Shown here: in pieces, positions 1 through 5,971 of the stretch
Position numbering within the stretch: position 1 is the stretch's first letter
How the letters are laid out: every line of letters begins with the position of its first letter
Assembly (NCBI GenBank): GCA_903919125.1
Contig: CAIXGS010000069.1
Location: 1-35,997 of the forward strand
Source of the DNA: an uncultured Spartobacteria bacterium
GTDB lineage: Bacteria > Verrucomicrobiota > Verrucomicrobiia > Chthoniobacterales > Chthoniobacteraceae
Direction: 5' to 3'
DNA: 35,997 nt
Notes under the pieces: generated by a model
What the model was told of the DNA's origin: nothing
Databases searched by the model: none
Seen by the model: only the letters and a program-made list of their open reading frames with translations
Translations under genes and position numbers: made by a program

Positions 1-299
1 AACGTTTCGGCTCCATAAGAGCACTCAGCTAGGCGCAGGCGTTCGACGAGTCCGTGATCCGTGGGAAGATTCTCTGGGGCTGGGCGTTTTGGAACCTCCA
101 ATAAAATGTGGAAATGGTTGATCATTACGCAAAACGAAAGAACCCGAACTCCACAGTAGATCTCGTAACGCCGCATTAGTTTTACAAAAGTTTCCTTTTC
201 CAACTCGCCCAGAACAAAGTTCCTGTCTACCACCCTGGAAACACAATGGTAGTGAGCGACCTGCACCGAAGCCTCGGCCTTGAATCTCGCGCGCCTCAT
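1..299 (-). CDS. RAYT/Y1 transposase, copy 1, cut by window edge
   Basis: This is the N-terminal part of a REP-associated tyrosine transposase (Y1_Tnp, HUH superfamily), which cuts single-stranded DNA at REP hairpins through a catalytic tyrosine. The ATG at 299 opens MRRARFKAEASVQVAHYHC, and the frame stays open to base 1, so the C-terminus lies outside the window. The HUH motif is intact (NHFHILLE), preceded by CVMI where copy 2 has CIMT. It corresponds base for base to copy 2 at an offset of 787 bp, with 13 mismatches over 362 positions. The start follows a 31-bp repeat unit (330-360) that lies upstream of the gene, as expected for RAYT-REP pairs. Whether the copy is functional cannot be judged because the tyrosine region is not visible. 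Confidence 0.75.
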   Translation of the reverse strand, partial: MRRARFKAEASVQVAHYHCVSRVVDRNFVLGELEKETFVKLMRRYEIYCGVRVLSFCVMINHFHILLEVPKRPAPENLPTDHGLVERLRLAECSYGAET

Positions 300-329
300 A
301 TACCCCTTGCTACGGATGCGACGGGGAAA

Positions 330-360
330 AGGTTTTACTCGAGTGTCTGTCCCCTGCGTT
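330..360 (+). repeat. REP-like unit A
   Basis: This 31-bp unit fits the consensus AGGTTTTACC then SRAGTGTCTGTCC then CCTGCGTT. It is the right boundary of the long direct repeat and lies 31 bp upstream of the copy 1 transposase start. It is one of eight units in the window, all in this orientation. Confidence 0.85.
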
Positions 361-466
361 TCCCTGCCGCGTTCGCGGCTTGCGTGCCAAATGACAGCAG
401 CAAAACAAGTATTGGGAGCGCGATCGTTGCGACTTTGGCTGGGAGAAATTCGAGGCGTATATTCAT
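361..466 (-). pseudogene. Possible signal-peptide N-terminus of an exported protein, cut by REP unit A
   Basis: Read leftwards from an ATG at 466 (or 475), the frame gives MNIRLEFLPAKVATIALP, a hydrophobic ILVLLLSF core and an AANAA cleavage-like end. It then runs into the repeat as GKRRGQTLE and stops inside it. This is the layout of a Sec signal peptide with the mature protein missing. I infer that a gene start was severed when the repeat and transposase arrived. The piece is short, so chance resemblance is possible. Confidence 0.3.
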
Positions 467-604
467 GCTGGTCATCAGGGTTGCGTTCCGATGTGGAGGG
501 ATTTCCAACTCTATGACCACGTTCTGAGCCACATCTTAGACCTCCCTCACGGGTGGAACGTTTCATTTCAAGCATCCATACCATCGCGCATGGCCTTCAA
601 TGGA
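467..604. other. Non-coding stretch between repeat units A and B
   Basis: Together with 361-466 this fills the interval between the two transposase copies. I see no conserved protein signature, RNA gene or strong hairpin. It is probably residual host sequence caught between the repeat units. Confidence 0.4.
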
Positions 605-635
605 AGGTTTTACCGGAGTGTCTGTCCCCTGCGTT
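605..635 (+). repeat. REP-like unit B
   Basis: A 31-bp unit with the ACCGGAG variant of the centre. It lies inside the 3' end of the copy 2 transposase, whose last residues (RGQTLR and stop) are encoded by the repeat. Confidence 0.85.
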
Positions 636-1086
636 TCCTATGGATCGTGTTGAACCACTGGGAGAATCGCTGTTTGAGCAGCCTCATAAAAAAGCTAACG
701 TCCCACATGTGTGCGAAAAATCGCTCCCTGAGCGCCTCGGCCTCCATCACCCGGCTAGCCTGACGTAGGGCCGCTAATTGCTGGGCCAACGTTTCGGCTC
801 CATAAGAGCACTCAGCTAGGCGCAGGCGTTCGACGAGTCCGTGATCCGTGGGAAGATTCTCTGGGGCTGGGCGTTTTGGAACCTCCAATAAAATGTGGAA
901 ATGGTTCGTCATGATGCAAAACGAAAGAACCCGAACCCCGCAGTAGGTTTCGTAACGCCGCATCAGTTTTACAAAAGTTTCCTTCTCCAACTCGCCCAGA
1001 ACAAAGTTCCTGTCTACCACTCTGGAAACACAATGGTAGTGAGCGACCTGCACCGAAGCCTCGGCCTTGAATCTCGCGCGCCTCAT
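610..1086 (-). pseudogene. RAYT/Y1 transposase, copy 2, C-terminus replaced by REP unit
   Basis: A REP-associated tyrosine transposase of 158 codons from the ATG at 1086, equivalent to the copy 1 start. A longer in-frame start at 1224 would read through repeat unit C and is unlikely. The HUH motif lies at residues 61-68 (NHFHILLE, HFH at 62-64), and the helix SFFMRLLKQRFSQWFN at 131-146. RAYTs of this group normally continue with an Rx(R)GxLWxxRF-type motif and about 40 more residues. Here the reading goes HRKRRG and then QTLR-stop, and those last codons belong to repeat unit B. The gene therefore appears truncated precisely at the repeat, perhaps through the shared CGCAGGGGA. It is likely an inactive or internally deleted copy. 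Confidence 0.75.
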
Positions 1087-1149
1087 ACACCCCTTGCTAC
1101 GGATGCGACGGGGAAAAGGTTTTACCCGAGTGTCTGTCCCCTGCGTTTC
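788..1149. repeat. Long direct repeat, copy 2
   Basis: Partner of 1-362 at an offset of 787 bp in the same orientation. It covers the transposase from just after the HUH domain back through its start, to repeat unit C. Sequence identity ends abruptly on the right, two bases beyond the repeat unit. Confidence 0.92.
1117..1147 (+). repeat. REP-like unit C
   Basis: A 31-bp unit (centre ACCCGAG) 31 bp upstream of the copy 2 transposase start, matching unit A in position and differing from it at one base. Confidence 0.85.
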
Positions 1150-1224
1150 TTCCAGGTGGCCGAGAAGTGCGGCTTGGGCGGCAATCCACAAAGTGGCAAA
1201 CAGACTCACCCGCAGGGGTTTCAA
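1148..1224 (-). pseudogene. Possible exported-protein N-terminus cut by REP unit C
   Basis: From an ATG at 1224 the frame reads MKPLRVSLFATLWIAAQAAL then LGHLEE before running into the repeat. It has a basic N-terminus, a hydrophobic core and an AQA-like cleavage site, like a Sec signal peptide without its mature protein. The arrangement parallels the fragment at unit A. The piece is short and could be chance. Confidence 0.22.
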
Positions 1225-1347
1225 GCTGCTCTATGTAGGTCAAATATCTCGCTCGAGGGGGGGCTGCTCCTCTGGCGAAACCGGCAAGAGCTTGTGGCAG
1301 GCTTGCTGGATCCATATTTGCCTAATCGCCAGGCGGAAACCGTAGCT

Positions 1348-1479
1348 TTATGCTTCAATGATGCGACCAGTTTTTTCGAGGCTTTCTCCGCAGATAGCGC
1401 AGTGCAAAGCTTGGACAACAGGTTGAGGTGGGCATCGATTTTTAAATTCGCGGAATCTCGCGCAAGTCGGGAACCTCAT
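1348..1479 (-). CDS. Possible 43-residue cysteine-containing small protein
   Basis: A short frame from the ATG at 1479 to the TAA at 1348 encodes MRFPTCARFREF, a linker, and HCAICGESLEKTG near the C-terminus. It has cysteines at residues 6, 16, 27 and 30. The CxxC pair followed by charged residues resembles half of a zinc ribbon. A purine-rich stretch (gggaaagatga) lies just before the start. I recognise no family. It could instead be the tail of a decayed gene, since the region between unit C and the next gene is otherwise without signal. Confidence 0.28.
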   Translation of the reverse strand: MRFPTCARFREFKNRCPPQPVVQALHCAICGESLEKTGRIIEA

Positions 1480-1507
1480 TTCATCTTTCCCTATTTTTAA
1501 GGTGCTT

Positions 1508-1535
1508 TTGACATTTTTAAGTTGAAAGTTCTAAA
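1508..1535 (+). promoter_or_regulatory. Candidate sigma70-type promoter for the 1628 gene
   Basis: A perfect TTGACA (1508-1513) is followed after 16 bp by TCTAAA (1530-1535, 4 of 6 to the -10 consensus) in an AT-rich spacer. It is the only good -35 box before the protease gene. The -10 box is weak. Confidence 0.35.
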
Positions 1536-1627
1536 GCTGATGTTCGAAACTCTCCGCAGTGGTGTCTGTAAAGTGCTGTCTCGCTGTGACAGACTGTTTT
1601 CCCCTAGTTACTGAACGTGCCGTAGCC

Positions 1628-2329
1628 ATGGTTTTTGATCTCGCTGATGGCATCAACTGGTATCTCGTATTTTTGTTTTCCATTTCCTTGCACGAAGCAG
1701 CTCACGCTTGGGCCGCTTCTCATCTCGGGGACGATACAGCAAAACTTGCCGGGCAGATTACACTCGACCCAACCCCACACGTAAAGCGCGCGCCTTTCGG
1801 CACAGTAATCGTTCCTCTGGTTTCTTATTTTTTGACGGGAGGAATCATTGGCTGGGCGCATGCCCCTTATGATCCTAAATGGGCGCGTCAATACCCTGCC
1901 CGGAGTGCACTAATGGCCATAGCGGGTCCTCTCGCTAATTTAACAATGGCGCTCATTGCGTTGATCTTGATTCGCATCGGGAGCGAATGGCGCGTTCTAT
2001 GGATTAGTGAAAACGTAGCGCTAGGTCGAATTGTGTGCGTGGAGAACAAATCCAGCTTTTTGGGCTTTCTCGCCAACATGCTTTCTATCACCTACCGACT
2101 TAATATTTTTCTCGGGGTGTTTAATCTTTTGCCGCTTCCGCCGCTGGACGGTAGTAAGATCCCCCTTTTTTTTCTCCCCTCCATTCTCACTGAAAAATAC
2201 TGGACTTTTTTGTGTCATCCTTACTCAGCATTGATTGGCACCTACACCGCTTGGCAGCTGTTTGGAATGGGAGCACCAAAAATTTTAGAAATCTCCGTAG
2301 ACATCTTGCGGTTTGTGACTCAAAATTAA
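1628..2329 (+). CDS. Site-2 protease family (M50) membrane metalloprotease
   Basis: An integral membrane zinc protease of the M50/S2P family, 233 residues from the ATG at 1628. HEAAH (22-26) supplies two zinc ligands and the catalytic Glu. NLLPLPPLDG (166-175) is the family's second motif, with Asp174 as third ligand. Hydrophobic segments lie near residues 9-30, 57-75, 95-118, 145-170 and 180-210. The frame can start 23 codons earlier at a GTG (1559), but the extra residues are cysteine-rich and unlike the family, whose members usually begin just before the first helix. There is no PDZ domain, so this is the short S2P-like group rather than RseP. The DUF2167 gene follows after 13 bp, so the two are probably co-transcribed. 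Substrate unknown. Confidence 0.88.
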   Translation: MVFDLADGINWYLVFLFSISLHEAAHAWAASHLGDDTAKLAGQITLDPTPHVKRAPFGTVIVPLVSYFLTGGIIGWAHAPYDPKWARQYPARSALMAIAGPLANLTMALIALILIRIGSEWRVLWISENVALGRIVCVENKSSFLGFLANMLSITYRLNIFLGVFNLLPLPPLDGSKIPLFFLPSILTEKYWTFLCHPYSALIGTYTAWQLFGMGAPKILEISVDILRFVTQN

Positions 2330-2342
2330 AAGCATCAACAAT

Positions 2343-3269
2343 ATGCAAAGCATTAGAGCAGGGCTTGTCCTTCTGTTTTTTTTAGCAAGCGTTTTTCAGA
2401 CACTTGCAGTTTCACAAGACGAATCACGACGAGTAGACCTCGATGCGCTGAGGAGTCGCCTCAAATATCAGAGTGGAAGTATCCAACTCCGAGATGGTAT
2501 CGCAATAATCAAACTAACTGAAAATTTTCGGTATTTGGATCCTGCGGGCACCGAAACATTGCTTACTGGCATCTGGGGCAATCCTGCTTCGCAAGCCAAG
2601 ATTCTTGGGGCGATTGTTCCGTCTGATTTCGATCCTTTCGATCAGGATTCTTGGTGCGTTATCATTGACTATAGTGAGGACGGGTTCGTCAGCGATAGCG
2701 ATGCAGAAAAAATTAATTATTCGGATCTCCTTAAGAAAATGAAGCAGGGAACTCAAGCAGCCAATGAAGAGCGACAAAAGAATGGTTACCCTTCAACGGA
2801 GTTGGTTGGCTGGGCGGCTGAGCCGTATTACGATAAGGAAACCCATAAATTTTATTGGGCAAAAGAAATTAAATTCGAGGGGACTGAATCGGATAACACC
2901 CTGAATTATAATATTCGAATTCTTGGGCGTCGCGGAGTGTTGGTGCTTAACGTTGTTGCAAGGATAGCTCAGCTCAAGGAGGTGGAAAGCGCCAATCCGA
3001 CAATTCTAAAAATGGTCAATTTTACTCAGGGAAACACTTACAAAGATTATATCCCAGGCACTGATAAACTCGCATCTTACGGGTTGGGCGCTCTGGTTGC
3101 CGGAGGGCTGTTGGCTAAGACTGGTTTGCTAAAATGGCTCCTTGCCAGTGTGCTTGCATTCAAAAAATTTATCGTCATTGGCTTGGTTGCTTTATTCGCT
3201 TTTATTAAGAGTCTTTTCGTGAAAAAGCCTACTAGTGGCGGCAAATCCGACACCCAATCAGGCGCTTGA
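2343..3269 (+). CDS. DUF2167 family exported membrane protein
   Basis: A 308-residue protein with an N-terminal signal peptide (about 1-22, ending LAVS) and two hydrophobic segments near the C-terminus (about 237-262 and 267-288), then a basic tail. The family signature is complete: WGNP, then GWAAEPYYDKETHKFYWAKE, then NYNIRILGRRGVLVLN, then the glycine-rich YGLGALVAGGLLAKTG entering the membrane. DUF2167 proteins are found across Gram-negative bacteria, and I know of no assigned function. The bulk of the protein should lie outside the cytoplasm. The short gap after the M50 protease suggests an operon and hints, by inference only, that this protein is the protease's substrate or partner. Confidence 0.85.
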   Translation: MQSIRAGLVLLFFLASVFQTLAVSQDESRRVDLDALRSRLKYQSGSIQLRDGIAIIKLTENFRYLDPAGTETLLTGIWGNPASQAKILGAIVPSDFDPFDQDSWCVIIDYSEDGFVSDSDAEKINYSDLLKKMKQGTQAANEERQKNGYPSTELVGWAAEPYYDKETHKFYWAKEIKFEGTESDNTLNYNIRILGRRGVLVLNVVARIAQLKEVESANPTILKMVNFTQGNTYKDYIPGTDKLASYGLGALVAGGLLAKTGLLKWLLASVLAFKKFIVIGLVALFAFIKSLFVKKPTSGGKSDTQSGA

Positions 3270-3394
3270 TGTTTGTAAACTGAGGTGTATATACGCCCTG
3301 ATTTTGAAATCTAAGGCCCCTTTTTTTCCAAGCACAATTCAAAGCTGCGGTTACGCGCAGGGAGCGTTCCTCTCCGCTAATTTTTTCGCCATTT

Positions 3395-4426
3395 TTACCC
3401 GCGGTAAACGGGTGCGATATTCTTAATCCTCTTTGGGGCGGCAGGGTGAGAGCTCAATTTTTCAGCGAACCAAGTCCAAAATCCCTCTTCTTCCTCGATT
3501 TGCTTCAGATAGTATTCGGTATTTACTTTTGAGTAGAGCCTCTTCCCTGCTGAAAGGATTAAAATGCCATCAATAGCTCCTTGTGGACTCAGTGAAGCTC
3601 CAATATTATCGCATGTGTACTCACAGGCTCGGGAGTATGCGGAATTCAGAAACGGAAAAAACGCCGATGGTAGAAGCCATGTATTTTTTATAATATGCCT
3701 GCGTTTAACGTGGCCTAATTCATGTCCGATGATAAAAGATAGAGCCTCTGGACCATTGTCGTAGGCAGTTTCAACAATATCAGAGTAAAGGATGATGTAA
3801 TTTTCCATGCAAAAACGTGTGGCAAAGGCATTTAACATACCTCCAGCCTGGACGATGTATGTGAAAGGAATGGCATCTAGGTTTAAACTCTGACTGTGCT
3901 GCAGGACGATATTGTAAATTTCAGGAAACTGGTCCTCCGTAACGCGTATTGCATTCGCTTTAATGTGTCCCATGGCGAGAGCGTGAGCGAACATTTGAAA
4001 CGTGTATATTAAAAGAACATAAAATATGAACGGCAGGAAAACAGCTGCCTTCTTTGCGCCATACAAGATACTTATAGCAATCCATAAAATTGACACCAAA
4101 GTGACAGTGCACTTTATTGTGAAATATACGGTTTCTTTCTTATTTATATCGTATTGGATTCCACTTGCTTCCCGGTTTGGAAATCTTGTTTTTGAAATAG
4201 ATCTTGGTTTGGGGAGGTTTTTTTCAGTTTTCTGGTTCGTAAAGTTTGACTCGCCCTCAGTGGAGAGAATTCTTTTCTCCTCAACAAGGGAGCTTATTGG
4301 TAGCCATTCACCTTGTGAATCTGTACGTGCAAGCGCGCCAGAGCAAAGCCCGGCGTATCTAATTTGATCTAGAATTTCTGCCTCGGAAAAAGGGCCGTCA
4401 TGTCGGTCTTTGATATATATCTTCAC
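3395..4426 (-). CDS. GYF_2 domain - M48 family membrane metalloprotease
   Basis: A 343-residue protein. Residues 1-50 (KIYIKDRHDGPFSEAEILDQ onward) form a GYF_2-type domain, common at the N-terminus of membrane proteins in PVC bacteria. A polar linker (55-98) leads to two hydrophobic helices (about 103-123 and 128-150). The M48 catalytic domain follows, with HELGH at 235-239 and the third zinc ligand in SRACEYTCDN (Glu269). M48 enzymes such as HtpX and the YcaL/LoiP types act in membrane or envelope protein quality control. The gene converges on DUF2167 with a 125-bp gap that contains no clear terminator. The local codon use is more AT-rich than in the genes from 10 kb onward, which may point to transfer. 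Confidence 0.85.
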   Translation of the reverse strand: MKIYIKDRHDGPFSEAEILDQIRYAGLCSGALARTDSQGEWLPISSLVEEKRILSTEGESNFTNQKTEKNLPKPRSISKTRFPNREASGIQYDINKKETVYFTIKCTVTLVSILWIAISILYGAKKAAVFLPFIFYVLLIYTFQMFAHALAMGHIKANAIRVTEDQFPEIYNIVLQHSQSLNLDAIPFTYIVQAGGMLNAFATRFCMENYIILYSDIVETAYDNGPEALSFIIGHELGHVKRRHIIKNTWLLPSAFFPFLNSAYSRACEYTCDNIGASLSPQGAIDGILILSAGKRLYSKVNTEYYLKQIEEEEGFWTWFAEKLSSHPAAPKRIKNIAPVYRG

Positions 4427-4704
4427 TGTATTGTAATATCTAATTATCGTTCCAAAGTGAGAGGGGTTTTTCCTTTTTAGAATCGGTGATTTATGTCCTA
4501 GCTTGGCTGAATAAAGCTATACACTCACGAAGGTTCTGGAATCAAGCATTATGCGGTAAATTCTAGAGCTCGGATGAGCGGGCCAACGGGGTGAAGAATG
4601 TATGGAAGTGGCAGTATCGTGCCAGTTTCATGATTGTTATGAGCGATAAAATTAAAAACATTCAACATGGTTCGGTTCGCGCCAGTAGACGAAAACTGCT
4701 AGTG
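4427..4704. other. Intergenic stretch before REP unit D
   Basis: AT-rich sequence upstream of the M48 gene, containing several stop codons in every frame. I see no RNA gene, hairpin with a T-tract or recognisable protein fragment. It ends at repeat unit D. Confidence 0.4.
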
Positions 4705-4734
4705 GGGTTTTACCCAAGTGTCTGTCACTGCGCT
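4705..4734 (+). repeat. REP-like unit D
   Basis: A 30-bp unit diverged in its second half (TCTGTCACTGCGCT, with one C lost and one changed base). It sits directly before the HEPN-like gene scrap. Confidence 0.75.
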
Positions 4735-4741
4735 TACGCTT

Positions 4742-4861
4742 GGGCGCTCCGTCTCAACCCGCTATCCCGGGGACAGCGCCAGTCGGGATGATATGGAACA
4801 GGCGTTGGTGGACATGGGGGCTGTCCGCGACCTTGTTCGCGCCTCGTTTGGCTTGCAGTAG
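4742..4861 (+). pseudogene. C-terminal scrap resembling a HEPN-domain protein
   Basis: One frame running from just after repeat unit D to the TAG at 4859 reads GRSVSTRYPGDSASRDDMEQ then ALVDMGAVRDLVRASFGLQ. HEPN-domain proteins often end this way: a YPG turn followed by an amphipathic helix with the ExAL..A..V..LV pattern. No start codon with a sensible leader exists, because the repeat occupies the place of the upstream coding sequence. I read it as the tail of a gene removed by rearrangement at the repeat. The family call is tentative. Confidence 0.35.
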
Positions 4862-4914
4862 TCGACTCACTTTAGCGCGTTGTTCGCGGCCGGTTACTGC
4901 AATATTGAAATTTC

Positions 4915-5400
4915 ATGATTCCAGACAAACAGGCGCTGCTGCGGCAGCTTATTGAACAGTTGGTCGAGCGGCTTTCCGGATTCGACAAATCGGCGCGGGA
5001 GGCTCATGCCGAGGCGACTCACGAACAAAACAAGGCTGAAAACAAATATGACACCCGTGCGATCGAGGCGTCTTATCTGGCAGAGGGGCAGGCGCGTCAG
5101 GCGGCCGAGGTGGCCGGCTCGATCCAGGCACTGGGGGGCATGACTCTCCGCGATTTCGGTCCGGCGACTCCCATTGCACCCGGGGCGCTGGTGCAGTTGG
5201 AGGGCAACGGTGAGGTTGCCTGGTATTTCATAGCCTCCTGCGCAGGCGGCGCGGAGTTGGTGTCCGCGGGACTTTCGGTGCTGGTGCTCACGCCGCAGTC
5301 ACCCTTGGGCGGCGCATTGACCGGGCTGAAGGCGGGCGGCAAGTTCAAGCTGCAGTTTGGCTGGGAGCGGGTGGCGTACACGGTCAAGTCTGTGCACTGA
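4915..5400 (+). CDS. GreA/GreB C-terminal-like protein
   Basis: A 161-residue protein. Residues 1-85 form a charged helical region containing ENKYDTRAIEASYLAEGQAR, typical of the short GreAB-related proteins of Proteobacteria and PVC bacteria. Residues 100-158 resemble the C-terminal domain of GreA/GreB, including TPQSPLGGALTGLKAGGKF. True Gre factors use an acidic N-terminal hairpin to stimulate transcript cleavage in stalled RNA polymerase. Here the N-terminal half is short and its tip acidic pair is not evident, so binding to polymerase is plausible while cleavage activity is uncertain. The gene stands alone between repeat units D and E, ending 37 bp before unit E. Its high GC content differs from the AT-rich M48 gene. 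Confidence 0.75.
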   Translation: MIPDKQALLRQLIEQLVERLSGFDKSAREAHAEATHEQNKAENKYDTRAIEASYLAEGQARQAAEVAGSIQALGGMTLRDFGPATPIAPGALVQLEGNGEVAWYFIASCAGGAELVSAGLSVLVLTPQSPLGGALTGLKAGGKFKLQFGWERVAYTVKSVH

Positions 5401-5437
5401 GCTCCGGCATAGGGGGCTGCTTGTGAAACGGGGCGGA

Positions 5438-5468
5438 AGGTTTTACCGGAGTGTCTGTCCCCTGCGCT
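5438..5468 (+). repeat. REP-like unit E
   Basis: A 31-bp unit (centre ACCGGAG, like unit B) 37 bp after the GreAB-like gene. It opens a four-unit cluster. Confidence 0.85.
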
Positions 5469-5551
5469 CTCGGCGTCAAAGAAAGAGGTCCAATTGCCAG
5501 TACAAGCATCACACCTAATCAGCGTAATGACGGATGGAGGACACCGATTTG

Positions 5552-5581
5552 AGGTTTTACCCAAGTGTCTGTCCCTGCGCT
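5552..5581 (+). repeat. REP-like unit F
   Basis: A 30-bp unit (centre ACCCAAG, one C missing in the CCCC run). It is followed after 6 bp by the captured alkene reductase fragment. Confidence 0.85.
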
Positions 5582-5587
5582 CGCGCT

Positions 5588-5633
5588 CGCCGATCGCGCC
5601 TTCAGCCGTTAAACCCAAGGGGCAGGGTTTCAC
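5588..5633 (+). repeat. 46-bp copy of an alkene reductase gene segment
   Basis: Bases 5588-5626 are identical to 7335-7373 inside the alkene reductase gene, and 5628-5633 match 7375-7380 after one mismatch (45 of 46). The segment encodes residues of about 117-132 of that enzyme (PIAPSAVKPKGQ region). It lies between repeat units F and G in the same orientation as the gene. Identity at third codon positions shows a DNA copy rather than protein-level conservation. Confidence 0.9.
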
Positions 5634-5640
5634 CGCGCCG

Positions 5641-5661
5641 CAAGTGTCTGTCCCCTGCGTT
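5641..5661 (+). repeat. REP-like unit G (half unit)
   Basis: Only the second half of the consensus is present (AAGTGTCTGTCCCCTGCGTT). The first half is taken by the captured gene fragment, whose end CAGGGTTTCACC resembles the missing AGGTTTTACC. Confidence 0.8.
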
Positions 5662-5684
5662 CCGCCTCATTTATGCGGAGGCGG
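5662..5684. repeat. Short inverted repeat after unit G
   Basis: CCGCCTC and GAGGCGG form a 7-bp perfect stem around a 9-nt loop directly after unit G. No T-tract follows, so it is not an intrinsic terminator. It may be a REP-type hairpin. Confidence 0.45.
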
Positions 5685-5807
5685 GATTGCGCCGGTTGGT
5701 CGCCCAGATTTATCCGGGTGGCGAATACCAAGGCCAAGGAGACTTCGCCTCACCAAACTCGCAGAAAAGGTAATCAGGCATGCCGTAGCGATTATGTCGC
5801 GATTTGA

Positions 5808-5826
5808 AAGTGTCTGTCCCTGCGCT
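5808..5826 (+). repeat. REP-like unit H (half unit)
   Basis: The second half of the consensus only (AAGTGTCTGTCCCTGCGCT), followed by GC-rich runs of tgcgctcg-like sequence to about 5870. It is the last unit of the cluster. Confidence 0.75.
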
Positions 5827-5936
5827 CGGCGCTCGCGCTGCGCTTGGTCCCTGCGCTCGCGGCGCGATATCCATAGCGTTCCAAGGAGACAGAAAGGACC
5901 GGCGGACAGACTTTCATAGACGCCACGCAGTCTTAC

Positions 5937-5965
5937 TTGCGCTCCTTACCGCGGCGCGGTACAAT
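5937..5965 (+). promoter_or_regulatory. Promoter of the vapBC-type operon
   Basis: TTGCGC (5937-5942) and TACAAT (5960-5965) are separated by exactly 17 bp. The -10 box ends 6 nt before the antitoxin ATG at 5972, so transcription should begin at or next to the start codon and the mRNA would be leaderless. Confidence 0.6.
5947..5961. promoter_or_regulatory. Palindromic operator candidate for the AbrB-type antitoxin
   Basis: TACCGC-GGC-GCGGTA is a perfect 6-bp inverted repeat overlapping the first bases of the -10 box. Antitoxins of this fold usually repress their own operon from such a site. Binding is inferred. Confidence 0.55.
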
Positions 5966-5971
5966 TAAACC

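Larger units (their letters stand above)
1..362. repeat. Long direct repeat, copy 1
   Basis: Bases 1-362 are repeated at 788-1149. I counted 13 substitutions and no gaps, about 96% identity. Most mismatches cluster in 120-180, while 1-119 and 241-300 are identical. The repeat contains the transposase 5' half plus the REP-like unit at its upstream edge, and homology stops two bases after that unit. The left end is set by the window edge, so the real repeat may be longer. Confidence 0.92.

Noticed and set aside
895-1500. 201-codon plus-strand frame across the transposase copy 2 region
   Set aside because: It is antisense to the transposase HUH domain, runs through repeat unit C, and has no recognisable motif of its own.
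3397-3413. Hairpin ACCCG/CGGGT as terminator between DUF2167 and M48 genes
   Set aside because: No T-tract follows it on either strand; on the minus strand the following run is A-rich.
5097-5633. 178-codon minus-strand frame antisense to the GreAB-like gene
   Set aside because: It covers three repeat units and is antisense to a gene with clear family motifs. Its composition follows the repeats.
5438-5826. CRISPR array
   Set aside because: The repeats are unevenly spaced (about 70-150 bp between units), two are half units, no cas gene is nearby, and one inter-repeat segment is a chromosomal gene fragment.
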